From positions 2,294,001 through 2,358,000 of the forward strand of contig NZ_CP084472.1 of assembly GCF_020405225.1 (NCBI RefSeq): 64,000 nucleotides of DNA, in the 5' to 3' direction. The notes under the pieces were generated by a model. That model was not told the origin of the DNA. It did not search any database and was given only the letters and a program-made list of their open reading frames with translations. Positions 33,653 through 41,704 of the stretch are shown here, in pieces. The DNA is from Natrinema sp. DC36 (lineage in GTDB: Archaea; Halobacteriota; Halobacteria; Halobacteriales; Natrialbaceae). Position numbers and translations under genes: made by a program. The number at the start of each line of letters is the position of its first letter. Position 1 is the stretch's first letter.

Positions 33653-34426
33653 ATGGACGACCTCGAGCGACTCGCAGCCGATCTCGGAAGCGCGGACACG
33701 GTCGTCGCCTTCACTGGCGCGGGGATCTCGGCCCCCTCCGGCGTGCCGACGTTCCGGGGTGACGACGGCGTCTGGGACCGGTTCGACGAGGGACAGTTCA
33801 CCTACGGCCGGTTTCAGCGCGATCCCGAGGGGTTCTGGCGGGACCGCGTCGAACTCCAGCGAGTGATGTTCGACGAGGCGTACGAGCCGAACGCGGCCCA
33901 CGAGGCGCTGGCCGAGATGGGGCGGGACGGCGACCTCGAGGCGATCCTCACCCAGAACACGGACGGGCTCCACGCCGAAGCGGCCGCGGCGATCGACGAC
34001 GGCGGGGAAAACGACGAACCGACCGTCCTCGAGTTACACGGCAACTCACAGCGGGTCCGCTGTACGGACTGCGGGAAACGCAGGGACGGCGATCCGATCT
34101 TCGAGCGCGCCGCGAACGGCGAACTCCCGCCGACCTGTGACTGCGGCGGCGTGTTCAAACCCGACGTCGTCCTCTTCGGCGAGCAGCTCCCGGGTGCGGT
34201 CATCCAGCGAGCGCGGTCGCTCGCCCGCGAGAGCGACGTCTTCCTCGCGATCGGCTCCTCGCTGGTCGTCGAACCCGCCGCCTCGCTCCCGCGACTCGCC
34301 GCGTCGACCGGTGCAACGGTTGGGATCGTCAACCTCGAGGCGACGCCCTGTGACGACATCGCGGACGTCGTCCATCGCGAGGACGTGACGGACGCGATTC
34401 CCCGGCTCCGAGAACTCGTCGACTGA
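33653..34426 (+). CDS. NAD-dependent protein deacylase (sirtuin)
   Basis: This 257-residue Sir2-family enzyme removes acyl groups from lysine using NAD+. Motifs visible: VAFTGAGISAPSGVPTFRG near residue 19, LTQNTDGLH near 100, catalytic His in LELHGN near 124, zinc-binding CTDCG and CDCGG, FKPDVVLFGEQLP near 171, and LAIGSSLVVEPAA near 198. Compared with bacterial CobB it has a shorter, acidic insert in the helical module. Possible targets such as chromatin proteins or metabolic enzymes are not indicated by neighbours. Confidence 0.93.
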   Translation: MDDLERLAADLGSADTVVAFTGAGISAPSGVPTFRGDDGVWDRFDEGQFTYGRFQRDPEGFWRDRVELQRVMFDEAYEPNAAHEALAEMGRDGDLEAILTQNTDGLHAEAAAAIDDGGENDEPTVLELHGNSQRVRCTDCGKRRDGDPIFERAANGELPPTCDCGGVFKPDVVLFGEQLPGAVIQRARSLARESDVFLAIGSSLVVEPAASLPRLAASTGATVGIVNLEATPCDDIADVVHREDVTDAIPRLRELVD

Positions 34427-34447
34427 GATTCTCCGGGATCCAGCGGC

Positions 34448-35101
34448 TCACTCGACGACCCGGTCCGCGACCAACTGCGCCTGGCCGCGCCGCAGCCGTT
34501 CGCTAACGGCCTGATTCGAGATGCCGAGCTGGGCGGCGATCTCGGACAGCCCCGTCTCGCGGGGAACCTCGAAGAACCCGTACTCGTAGGCCAGCGCGAG
34601 CGCCTCCCGCTGGGCGTCGGTCAGCGTGGATCCGCGGTCGCGGCCCCGGTGCTGTCGGTCGTCGTCGGCGAGCCGCTGTAACTCGAGGGAGACGCCCTCG
34701 TTCGCGAGGAACTCGTGATAGCGACCGAACGAGTCGCGGTCGGGAAAGCGCATCTCGATCTCCCAGCGCCCGTCCGCTCCCTGACAGTCGAGTAATTCGC
34801 CGCCGGCGTCGACCCACTCCCGGTAGGCCCCCACGACGTCAGTCTCGCTTCCGTGGAGCCGGTACAGTTCTCGCCCGTCGACCCCGCCGATTCGATCGAA
34901 CGACGCGATCGTGGCGTCGTCCGCGAGCGCGCGCTCCAGTCGCTCACGTTCGCGGTAGCGGACCCAGCAGAACGAGATCGGCCGTTCGGGGTCGAGGGCG
35001 TACTGGCGCTCGAGTTCGACGTCGATCGACGGGAGGGCCTCGAGCGTCGGCCCGAGGAGAAGCGCCGGCGACGACGCCTCGAACGCGGCGAGGAGGCTCA
35101 T
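34448..35101 (-). CDS. HTH_10 (Bat-type) transcriptional regulator
   Basis: This 217-residue protein has an N-terminal GAF/HTH-associated-like sensor half (for example FCWVRYRERERLERAL and EIEMRFPDRDSFGRYHEFL). A C-terminal HTH_10 follows: TDAQREALALAYEYGFFEVPRETGLSEIAAQLG and ISNQAVSERLRRGQAQLV. The start at 35101 (MSLLAAFEAS) is preferred, as the nine codons before it look noncoding. It converges with the sirtuin gene. Ligand and targets are unknown. Confidence 0.88.
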   Translation of the reverse strand: MSLLAAFEASSPALLLGPTLEALPSIDVELERQYALDPERPISFCWVRYRERERLERALADDATIASFDRIGGVDGRELYRLHGSETDVVGAYREWVDAGGELLDCQGADGRWEIEMRFPDRDSFGRYHEFLANEGVSLELQRLADDDRQHRGRDRGSTLTDAQREALALAYEYGFFEVPRETGLSEIAAQLGISNQAVSERLRRGQAQLVADRVVE

Positions 35102-35166
35102 GCAGGGTCGTGTGACACGGAGAGACAAAACAGTTTAGGCCACGTTAACGGGACCAACGGTCGCAG

Positions 35167-35868
35167 CTACGCGTCGTTCGCCGCTGCGACGGTTTCCCGA
35201 ACCGCCTCGATACCCTCGTCGTGTGCGAGGTCGCCGACGACGATCACGTCGGCGTACTGGGCCATCGAGTACGCGGAGTCGTAGTCGTGAATGCCGCCGC
35301 CGTAGAACAGCGTCGACTCGTCGATGGCTTCGGCGGCGGCCTCGACGACGCCTTCGTCGCCGAGCATACCGGAGTACTCGACGTAGACGATCTCCTGGCC
35401 GAACATGTGTTCCGCGACCGTCGCGTAGGCGGCGACGTCGTCGGCGCCGAGATCGCAGTCGGCCTCCGTCAGCTCCGCGACGTCGGCTTCGGGGTTCATC
35501 ACGACGTAGGCCTCCGTCGTCGTCCGGTCCCAGTCGAGGTCCCCCTCGAGTCGGACCCACTCCTTGTGAGCTTCGGTGATCCAGAACGGCGAGCCGGCGT
35601 TGAAGACGGTCGGAATGAGGTAGCCGTCCAGCGCGTCATCCTCGAGGACGACCTCGGGGTTCGATGGCTCCTGATAGAGCGCGACGTCGTGTTCGGCACA
35701 GGCCTCGATGACCGCGCTCATGTTCTCCTCGGTGATGCCCATGGTGCCGCCGACTTCGATCGCGTCGGTCCCGGTCGCACAGAGATCACCGTAGGTCACG
35801 CCCGCCGGTAACTCCTTGTCCGGATCGAGCTTGAGAATATGGTTCCAGTCGTCCCAGGGGGTAGTCAT
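35167..35868 (-). CDS. geranylgeranylglyceryl phosphate synthase
   Basis: This 233-residue TIM-barrel prenyltransferase makes the first ether bond of archaeal lipids from sn-glycerol-1-phosphate and geranylgeranyl diphosphate. It matches the haloarchaeal GGGPS/PcrB form: [16 protein letters not shown] at the N-terminus, [14 protein letters not shown] near 33, [15 protein letters not shown] near 84, [10 protein letters not shown] near 167 and the phosphate-binding [14 protein letters not shown] with [10 protein letters not shown]. The start at 35868 begins MTTPWDDW. It is monocistronic as far as can be seen. Confidence 0.92.
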   Translation of the reverse strand: MTTPWDDWNHILKLDPDKELPAGVTYGDLCATGTDAIEVGGTMGITEENMSAVIEACAEHDVALYQEPSNPEVVLEDDALDGYLIPTVFNAGSPFWITEAHKEWVRLEGDLDWDRTTTEAYVVMNPEADVAELTEADCDLGADDVAAYATVAEHMFGQEIVYVEYSGMLGDEGVVEAAAEAIDESTLFYGGGIHDYDSAYSMAQYADVIVVGDLAHDEGIEAVRETVAAANDA

Positions 35869-36116
35869 ACTGCGTCGTTTCCCGACAACCAGCAAAAGCG
35901 CTACGAAACGACCCCCGTCTCGAGAACCTCACAGTCGAACTCGAGAAGGGGTCGAGATCGGATTCGACCTGTCGGCCGCTCGCGCGCCACACGACGAGGC
36001 CGGTCGCGTTCGATCTCGGTCTCCGATCGCGGCCGACCGAACCGTGACGCGGCGGTGAGTCGGCGATCTCGAGGCGGCTGCAAGTGCTCGGTGCACTCGG
36101 CTCGATTACGCCGTCA

Positions 36117-36290
36117 TCACAGTTGCTCGGCGCTGACGGCTCGCATCGAGCTGTCGTTCTCGACTTCCCAGATCCGCAGTACGAGGTGTGCCTTACAGTA
36201 GTATTCGGCGGTCTCGAGACCGGTCTCTCCATTCTCGAGGACGAGCTGGCACATGTCCCCGTTCGAACACTCTGGTGAATGTTCACACAT
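36117..36290 (-). CDS. 57-residue Cys-rich acidic microprotein
   Basis: An ATG at 36290 opens a 57-codon frame with strongly coding composition (acidic, with no Arg/Ser bias). It begins MCEHSPECSNGDMCQLVLEN and continues with TAEYYCKAHLVLRIWEVEN. Four cysteines and two histidines fall as C-x5-C-x5-C ... C-x2-H, a possible zinc site. The competing plus-strand frame through the same DNA lacks these features. No known family is recognised. It stands alone, 248 bp from GGGPS and 244 bp from the PLP enzyme, and could be one of the haloarchaeal small zinc proteins. Confidence 0.6.
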   Translation of the reverse strand: MCEHSPECSNGDMCQLVLENGETGLETAEYYCKAHLVLRIWEVENDSSMRAVSAEQL

Positions 36291-36534
36291 TGGTACTCGG
36301 TTCGTCTACTCCCCTCGCAGGCAAGACGTTGTCGGTGAAACCGTTCGGCTTTTTTCGTCGGCCCGGTCCCCTGCTACCGGTTCGATCGGCTCTACTCGGC
36401 GGTATCACCGGGTACTGCACGGGTCACGCACCGATCACTACAACCGGGAACTCGGCGGCGTGCGCCGTGCCTGATCGGTGACCGACCGCAGTAACTGACT
36501 GGAGATCCGATCGCGATGCAAACCCGGATCGACG

Positions 36535-37725
36535 CTAGACGCCCTGACTCATCAAGTGGCTGCGCAACACGTCGGCCTCCTTGTTTCCGGATCCCGTGTT
36601 GACGATGACGACCGTCTCGTCGCCGTCGAACGCGCCGCGTTCCGCGAGCTCCCACGCGCCGCTCGCCGCCGCCGCCGCGCTCGGAATGAGTTCGAGTCCC
36701 GTCGTCTGGGCCACCCGGACGGCGGCCTCGAGGATGTCCGGGTCTTCGGTCGCGACTGCACCGCCGTCGGTCTCGCGGAGCGCCTCGAGGATTCGCGGAC
36801 TCGCCGCGGGATCGGAAATCTCGAGTTCGCCACAGATCGTGTCGGGGTGCTCGACCGGGTTGTGCTCGTCGCGGTCGTCGTCGAACGCCTCGACGATCGG
36901 CGCACAGCCCGACGCCTGGGCGGCGTAGAGGGCGGGCAGGTCGTCGATCAGACCCAGTTCCCGAAACTCGCGTGCGGCTTTGGCGAGTCCGACGAGCCCG
37001 GTACCGGCTCCCGTGGGGTAACAGATCGCGTCGGGAACGTCCCACTCGAGCTGTTCTGCAATCTCGTAGAACAGCGTCTTCGCGCCCTCGTGGCGGTAGG
37101 GCGTGTCGAACGATCGGAGGGAGTACCAGTCGTCGTGTTCGGCCACCCCCTCCTCGAACGCGCCGGCGGCGTCGCCGAACCGGCCGCCGACGACGTTCAT
37201 GTCGCCGCCGTGGACGTTGACCATCGCCTTGTTCGTAAAGCCGGATCGGGAGGGGAGATACGCGTGCGAGTCGAGCCCCGCTCGGCCCGCGTAGGCCGCG
37301 ACGGCCTGTCCGCCGTTGCCCGTCGAGGGGAGCGCAACGTCGCTCGCGCCGTGATGGACGGCCGCGGTGACGGCCACCGACGCGCCGCGATCCGTGCTCG
37401 AGCCGGTCGGATTCCGGCCGTCATCTTTGATCAGCACGCGCCCGACGCCGAGTTCGGCAGCCAGATCGGGACAGTCGACCAGCGGCGTCGCTCCCTCCTG
37501 GGTCGTCACCGCCGACTCGCGAGCGAACGGAAGCAGTTCCGCGTAGCGCCACTGGGAGTCGAACGGCCGGTCGGCGAGCGTCTCGCGATCGAGGTCGATC
37601 GCGTCGTAGTCGTAGGTCGGATCGAGCGCGCCGCCGCAGTCCGGGCAGCGGTGGGACTCGGAAGCGTCGACGGTGGCCCCGCAGTCGACGCACTCGAGGC
37701 CGGCGAAGGCGGCTGTCGTCTTCAT
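36535..37725 (-). CDS. threonine synthase-like PLP-fold protein lacking the Schiff-base lysine
   Basis: This 396-residue protein has the full architecture of archaeal threonine synthase. A four-Cys zinc ribbon (C12, C15, C27, C30) is followed by a fold-type II PLP domain with the conserved start GATPLVDCPDLAAELG near 78 and the C-terminal NTGSGNKEADVL. However, the active-site segment reads NPTGSSTDRG (105-114) where threonine synthases have NPTGSFKDRG, so residue 111 is Thr instead of the lysine that binds PLP. The phosphate loop is STGNGGQ rather than the usual GNTS type. No frameshift is visible and the rest looks well maintained. It may bind ligands without PLP catalysis or use an altered chemistry. 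The start at 37725 begins the zinc ribbon. Confidence 0.85.
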   Translation of the reverse strand: MKTTAAFAGLECVDCGATVDASESHRCPDCGGALDPTYDYDAIDLDRETLADRPFDSQWRYAELLPFARESAVTTQEGATPLVDCPDLAAELGVGRVLIKDDGRNPTGSSTDRGASVAVTAAVHHGASDVALPSTGNGGQAVAAYAGRAGLDSHAYLPSRSGFTNKAMVNVHGGDMNVVGGRFGDAAGAFEEGVAEHDDWYSLRSFDTPYRHEGAKTLFYEIAEQLEWDVPDAICYPTGAGTGLVGLAKAAREFRELGLIDDLPALYAAQASGCAPIVEAFDDDRDEHNPVEHPDTICGELEISDPAASPRILEALRETDGGAVATEDPDILEAAVRVAQTTGLELIPSAAAAASGAWELAERGAFDGDETVVIVNTGSGNKEADVLRSHLMSQGV

Positions 37726-37909
37726 AGACGATCCTTCGCGGCGTCGAACTAAGGGCTGTTCATCGGCGGCGCGGGCCGAGCGGTACGGGAGCGTTGTGAC
37801 CGATGGTCGAGACCGAGACTCCTGGAATCGAGACTGTCGGACCCGAACCTGTCGAGCGCTCAGTTGGACGCAACGCGAACGGCGAAAAACGAGGGGGAGA
37901 AGTGAGAGA

Positions 37910-38086
37910 TCAGTTGTCGCCGGATTTCGACTGCCACTCGTATCCGCGGCGTTTGGCGGATTTGCCGAAGCCACACGACGAACACTCTTTCTTCTTGGTA
38001 TGATACGATTTCTCTCCGCAGCGACGACACTTCGTGTGGGTCGTCTTGTTCTTCTTTCCTTGGCTCGGGGTTCCTGCACCAGTCAT
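37910..38086 (-). CDS. rpl37e: 50S ribosomal protein L37e
   Basis: This 58-residue zinc-ribbon ribosomal protein contains [20 protein letters not shown] (residues 20-39; two CxxC pairs), the basic [14 protein letters not shown] core and N-terminal [15 protein letters not shown], exactly the L37e plan. It is basic, unlike its neighbours. Its ATG overlaps the lsm stop codon by ATGA (38083-38086), the usual archaeal lsm-rpl37e pair. Confidence 0.95.
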   Translation of the reverse strand: MTGAGTPSQGKKNKTTHTKCRRCGEKSYHTKKKECSSCGFGKSAKRRGYEWQSKSGDN

Positions 38087-38310
38087 GGAGTGATCGAAAC
38101 GACGTTATCGCCGCGTATAATGGTTGTGTCTTCGACCGGCGGCTCCTCTTCGACCTCGCCGCCGATGGGGATCGTCACGTCCTCGAGCACCAGATTCATG
38201 TGCTGATCGTAGCCCGCGAGCTCGCCGAGATACTCGTCACCACTCTTGAGCCGTACCGTCACGCGTTCGCCGAGCGACGCCTCGAGGACGTCCAGCGGTC
38301 GTCCACTCAT
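38083..38310 (-). CDS. lsm: Sm-like archaeal protein (LSm)
   Basis: This 75-residue RNA-binding LSm protein probably assembles into a ring and acts in RNA metabolism. Sm1 is visible as [39 protein letters not shown], with the uridine-binding [11 protein letters not shown], and Sm2 as [11 protein letters not shown] at the C-terminus. It is the first gene of the two-gene operon with rpl37e. The start at 38310 (MSGRPLDV) is fixed by the Sm1 N-terminus; longer in-frame extensions look noncoding. Confidence 0.95.
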   Translation of the reverse strand: MSGRPLDVLEASLGERVTVRLKSGDEYLGELAGYDQHMNLVLEDVTIPIGGEVEEEPPVEDTTIIRGDNVVSITP

Positions 38311-38502
38311 ACGCAACACCGCAGGTGATGGACACTTAATCGTACCGGTCCGGAGCCCGATTCCGGCTGAATGATCGACACGACCATCTGCCGCGAGAAC
38401 TGGCGACACAGCACGCCTATTCAGTCCGGTGATTTCGAGGCCGCAGCGGGCGAGCGTGGGGGAGACGAATACCACGACCAGATCTCACACACCGAAACAG
38501 CG

Positions 38503-38583
38503 TATAGCAGCCACTGAACGTCGCCGTACACTCGATCGACGATCGTTGCTATTGGTGAGGGTATCGTTTCAGCGGCATCTAGA
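38503..38583. repeat. terminal-inverted-repeat element, copy B (opposite orientation)
   Basis: Ends are TATAGCAGCCACTGAA and, inverted, TCTAGATGCCGCTGAAA. Reversed, the interior aligns with copy A: CTGAAACGAT near one end, GATCAGGTGTACA-like (here GATCGAGTGTACG) and TTCAGTGGCT at the other. It is more degenerate than copy A. It occupies most of the 318-bp intergenic region between the lsm promoter side and the next rightward gene; the rest of that region shows no gene. Confidence 0.75.
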
Positions 38584-38628
38584 GACCTCACCGCCACTGC
38601 TAAGTGCGCCCTCGTTGAGCGTCCGCGT

Positions 38629-38934
38629 ATGGGAGACAAGAAATTCACCCTCGTAGAGTTGCACTTCGACGGCGAAGCACAGTTCGGACTCGGATCGATC
38701 GGCGAGGCGTTGCCGATCGGAAGCACCGAATCGGCATCGGAGACAGACTTCGAGACCGAAAGCGAGACGGAGGCCGCCGACGACGAATCCGGCGGCAAGG
38801 GCAAAAGCGCCGCCGGCGCGCTGGTCGCGCTCGTCGTCCTGGTCGGCATCGCCGTCGCCGCGAAAAAGTTCCGCGGCGGCGACGAGGAATCGGACCTCGA
38901 GCCCGAAGCGGAACCCGACGTCATCGTCAACTGA
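38629..38934 (+). CDS. small single-pass membrane protein, conserved haloarchaeal
   Basis: This 101-residue acidic protein starts MGDKKFTLVELHFDGEAQFG, followed by an E/S/T-rich region (ETDFETESETEAADDE). One transmembrane helix lies near residues 63-82 (AAGALVALVVLVGIAVAAKK), and the tail is acidic. It has no signal peptide and a KK after the helix, suggesting the C-terminal tail is cytosolic. I recognise no function. Confidence 0.75.
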   Translation: MGDKKFTLVELHFDGEAQFGLGSIGEALPIGSTESASETDFETESETEAADDESGGKGKSAAGALVALVVLVGIAVAAKKFRGGDEESDLEPEAEPDVIVN

Positions 38935-39085
38935 CCGTCGGCGTCCGAAGCGGGCCATCGGCTGATCGGTGATCGGTCGGCAGTCGAAATCGTCGGCCTG
39001 GCCGTTTCTGACCGACGGCGTCGGGTCTTCGCACCGACGCGAGCCGAGCCGAACGCTTTTGCGCGTCCTCGTCATAGCCGGAGTC

Positions 39086-40042
39086 GTGAATCTCTATCGT
39101 AGCGCCCGGGCCGTCGCCGGGGCGTCCGGTGACGACGCGATCGACTGGCGGTCGGCCGCCGACGCCGCCAAGGCGGCGACCGATCCCGGCTCGCTCGAGC
39201 TCGAACCCGGCGAGCGCGAGGCGTACGCTCGCGACGTCCGGGACGCGCGGGCCGCCGTGCGGTCGGTTTCCGGCGTCGAGTTCGACGTGCCCGAGACCGT
39301 CGAGATCCAGAACCGCCACCACTGGATCGACGCGAACGTCGCCACCTTCGAGCGGGTCATGCAGACGCTCGAGACCCACACCGGCGCGTTCCCCGGCGTC
39401 GCCCGGACGATCAACACGGGGACGATGACCGTCCTGCTCTCCTTCCTCGGACGGAACGTCCTCGGGCAGTACGACCCCCTCCTGCTCGCCGATGCCCCCA
39501 CGGACGACCACGCGCTGTACTTCGTCCGGCCGAACATCCTCAACGCCGCCGCGAAACTCGAGGTCGACGCCGACCGGTTCCGCCGCTGGATCGCCTTCCA
39601 CGAGGTGACCCACGCCGCGGAGTTCGGGGCCGCACCGTGGCTCTCCGACCACCTCGAGGCCCGCATGGAAGACGGGATCGCGACGCTCTCGGAGGGATCG
39701 TTCGACCGGGACGCGTTCCGTGATCTCGACGCCGCGATGACCGTCGTCGAGGGCTACGCCGAACTCCTGATGGATCACGCGTTCGACGAGGAGTACGAGG
39801 ACCTGCGGCGCAAGCTGGACGAGCGGCGACAGGGGCGGGGGCCGCTGCAGAAGCTCTTCCGTCGTCTGCTCGGCCTCGGCCTCAAGGAGCGCCAGTACGA
39901 GCGCGGCAAGAACTTCTTCGAGCACGTCCTCGCCGTTCGCGACCTCGAGACGGCGAGTCTCGTCTGGGAGGGTCCAGAGAACCTCCCGAGCCACGACGAG
40001 CTCGACGCGCCGGGGACGTGGATCCAGCGCGTCGATCGCTAG
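39086..40042 (+). CDS. zinc-dependent metalloprotease-like protein (DUF2342/F420-biosynthesis-associated type)
   Basis: This 318-residue protein carries the zinc-binding HEVTHAAEF (HExxH) near residue 171, with a downstream Glu in VVEGYAELLMDHAFDEEY near 226 as possible third ligand. It resembles the family annotated as zinc-dependent metalloprotease or coenzyme F420 biosynthesis-associated protein in actinobacteria and haloarchaea. The function is not established from sequence. It probably starts with GTG at 39086 (VNLYRSARAVAG), since the 39 in-frame codons before it look noncoding. No signal peptide. Confidence 0.78.
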   Translation: MNLYRSARAVAGASGDDAIDWRSAADAAKAATDPGSLELEPGEREAYARDVRDARAAVRSVSGVEFDVPETVEIQNRHHWIDANVATFERVMQTLETHTGAFPGVARTINTGTMTVLLSFLGRNVLGQYDPLLLADAPTDDHALYFVRPNILNAAAKLEVDADRFRRWIAFHEVTHAAEFGAAPWLSDHLEARMEDGIATLSEGSFDRDAFRDLDAAMTVVEGYAELLMDHAFDEEYEDLRRKLDERRQGRGPLQKLFRRLLGLGLKERQYERGKNFFEHVLAVRDLETASLVWEGPENLPSHDELDAPGTWIQRVDR

Positions 40043-40131
40043 GTTCGATCGGTTCTCGAGGTGTTGTGTCTCAGCTCGAGGGAGAAATCGCTACTCTGCT
40101 GGTGATACGAGATCGTAGCATTGCCGGAGTC

Positions 40132-40274
40132 AAGCGTCCTGCTATCGTGGCAACAGGGAATCGCCACGCCCTCCCCAACCGATTCGTTCGTTCCCGTTGG
40201 TCACTCACTCATCCCTCGCACGGCTTCAGATCACGGTTCCCTCCACGGTCACCGTGATCCGGCGCGCGCCACCG
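40132..40274 (+). repeat. 143-bp structured noncoding repeat, copy 1
   Basis: This shares with 61411-61551 a 54-bp identical block (40132-40185), a 16-bp block TCATCCCTCGCACGGC, and GCGCGCGCCACCG at the end. The 54-bp block contains CGTGGC/GCCACG arms around an 11-nt loop (40146-40168). Near the 3' end, GATCACGGT (40229-40237) pairs perfectly with ACCGTGATC (40251-40259). The second copy has a different but equally perfect stem at the same place. It lies downstream of the metalloprotease gene and before a convergent gene end. Short open frames through it are not coding-like. Confidence 0.85.
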
Positions 40275-40296
40275 CCTGCGGATTCGGCATCGTGGT

Positions 40297-40515
40297 TCAG
40301 TCAGTTGTAATCCAAATCAAGTACCAGAGCAACGCACCGCCGGCGACGATACCGCCGAGTATCGCCGCGCCGATCACCGGTAACGGGGCGTTGCTCTGGA
40401 GGGCGACCAGCCCGCCGGAGAGCCCGACCAATAGGACGAAGACGGCTTTGAGCTGATCGCCCCCGTTCGTCAGGTCGCTCGAGCGCGACGAGCCCCGCCC
40501 AGGACCGCGGCTCAC
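40297..40515 (-). CDS. small two-helix membrane protein
   Basis: This 72-residue protein has an S/R-rich N-terminus (SRGPGRGSSRSSDLTNGG). Two hydrophobic helices follow (LKAVFVLLVGLSGGLVALQ and VIGAAILGGIVAGGALLWYLIWI) with a terminal TTD. Initiation at GTG 40515 is inferred because it overlaps the upstream stop as GTGA (40512-40515), which is how coupled haloarchaeal genes are arranged. A longer in-frame extension upstream is Arg-rich and overlaps the neighbour, so it is rejected. Function unknown. Confidence 0.7.
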   Translation of the reverse strand: MSRGPGRGSSRSSDLTNGGDQLKAVFVLLVGLSGGLVALQSNAPLPVIGAAILGGIVAGGALLWYLIWITTD

Positions 40516-40916
40516 AGCTCGCGGGGTGCGCTGACGTGCATCGAGACGAACCGCCAGTCGATCGCGCTCGAGTCGTCCGAATCCCGTTCGATCAGCGTCG
40601 CGCTCCAGCGGCTGTCGAACCGGAACCGTTCGCCGGTCATCGTCTTCGTCCACGCCATCGTCACCTCATCGGCGACCGTCGCGAATCCGTCCCGTTCAGT
40701 GACGACGAGATTGTGGCTCTCGACCGTCCACTCGTCGGTCGTCTCGGTCTGTTCCTCGAGGGCCGCAGCGATCTCGCTCCCGCCGAACAGGGACTCGCCG
40801 ATCCCGAACTTGACGGTCCGCTCGTCGTCGACGAAATACGGGGCGAGAGGGTCGCCGCCGCGGAGTGCGTCGTAGTACTCGCGAACGACGGCCTCTGCGC
40901 TTACGCTCGGTGACAT
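40512..40916 (-). CDS. NTF2/SnoaL-like fold protein
   Basis: This 134-residue protein follows the SnoaL/NTF2-like cone fold: an N-terminal helix AEAVVREYYDALRGGDPLAPYF, then VKFGIGESLFGGSEIAAAL and the beta strands WTVESHNLVVTERDGFATVADEVTMAWTK ... WSATLIERD ... IDWRFVSMHVS. Members include isomerases and ligand-binding proteins, so no reaction can be named. The start at 40916 (MSPSVSAEAVV) matches the family N-terminus. Coupled by GTGA to the small membrane protein downstream. Confidence 0.8.
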   Translation of the reverse strand: MSPSVSAEAVVREYYDALRGGDPLAPYFVDDERTVKFGIGESLFGGSEIAAALEEQTETTDEWTVESHNLVVTERDGFATVADEVTMAWTKTMTGERFRFDSRWSATLIERDSDDSSAIDWRFVSMHVSAPREL

Positions 40917-41006
40917 GGCACTACCGTCGAAGCCCGATCCCAAAGAGTCACCGGACGCAGACGCAGGCGGCGACCATGACGGCCGCGGATGTCGGATTCC
41001 GCCCGC

Positions 41007-41558
41007 TCACATGAAGCCCCGATCGACCTCGTCGGTCTCGATCAGGTCCTCGAGTTCGCTGTTCAGCAACTCGTCGGCCTCGTCGAACCGGTCCGCGAGG
41101 TCCTCGAGTTCGTCGGGTCGGTCGTACTGGTCGTACGCCATCGGCCCGAACGCGGGGCTCTCCATGGCCCCCATCACGTCGTCGAAGAGGTCCTGCGGCC
41201 GGGTCGGCGCGTCCGCGTGCGTCTCGAGGACGGTCTCGAGGCGCTTCCCGACGGTTTCGGCCTGCTCCTCGTCTTCTGGCGGGGATTGCACTGCGAAGCG
41301 GCCGCCCGAATCCCGCTCGGGGAGGAACGATCCGATCTCGTCGTCGAGGTTTCGGGCGACCCGCGTCCCGACGCCGCGAACCTCGAAGGGATTCTTCGCG
41401 TACGTCTTCAGGAAGAAGACGCCGGCCCGTGGATGCGCGAGGTACATGTCTTCGCCGACGCCGCCGGCGCGGTCACCGGCGACGGCGCGCCAGTCCTCCG
41501 GATCGACGTTCCGTTCGGTGACGTCCTCGAGTACGTCCTGCCACTCGCGAATCCGCAT
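41007..41558 (-). CDS. conserved haloarchaeal hypothetical protein
   Basis: This 183-residue acidic soluble protein begins MRIREWQDVLEDVTERNVDPEDWRAV. Distinctive segments are MYLAHPRAGVFFLKTYAKNPFEVRGVGTRVARNLDDEIGSFLP near residue 40 and a helical acidic C-terminus (DELEDLADRFDEADELLNSELEDLIETDE). I do not recognise a family function. The start at 41558 avoids a 40-codon Ser-rich extension upstream. Confidence 0.72.
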   Translation of the reverse strand: MRIREWQDVLEDVTERNVDPEDWRAVAGDRAGGVGEDMYLAHPRAGVFFLKTYAKNPFEVRGVGTRVARNLDDEIGSFLPERDSGGRFAVQSPPEDEEQAETVGKRLETVLETHADAPTRPQDLFDDVMGAMESPAFGPMAYDQYDRPDELEDLADRFDEADELLNSELEDLIETDEVDRGFM

Positions 41559-41704
41559 ACTCGACGAGAGAATCGCCGGCAGAATGAACGTATCGGTTCC
41601 ACCGAAAGATGCCGCAGAGGGACTATCAGGGCCGCTAACGGCCGATCCGAACCAAAAAGAATACGAGTGGTCCCTCAAAGAGAGTGGTAACCGACGCTTT
41701 CCCT

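Noticed and set aside
20247-38310. tRNA genes near the aminoacyl-tRNA synthetase and ribosomal protein genes
   Set aside because: No cloverleaf-like sequence with the T-loop GGTTCRANYC and matching acceptor arms was found by eye in the intergenic gaps; GGTTCGAATCGG near 24452 lacks the paired arms.
40100-40260. Short open frames inside the 142-bp repeat (RHALPNRF-type peptides), which also occur at 61369-61577
   Set aside because: The similarity comes from the noncoding repeat itself; peptides shift frame between copies and the stem is conserved instead of the codons.
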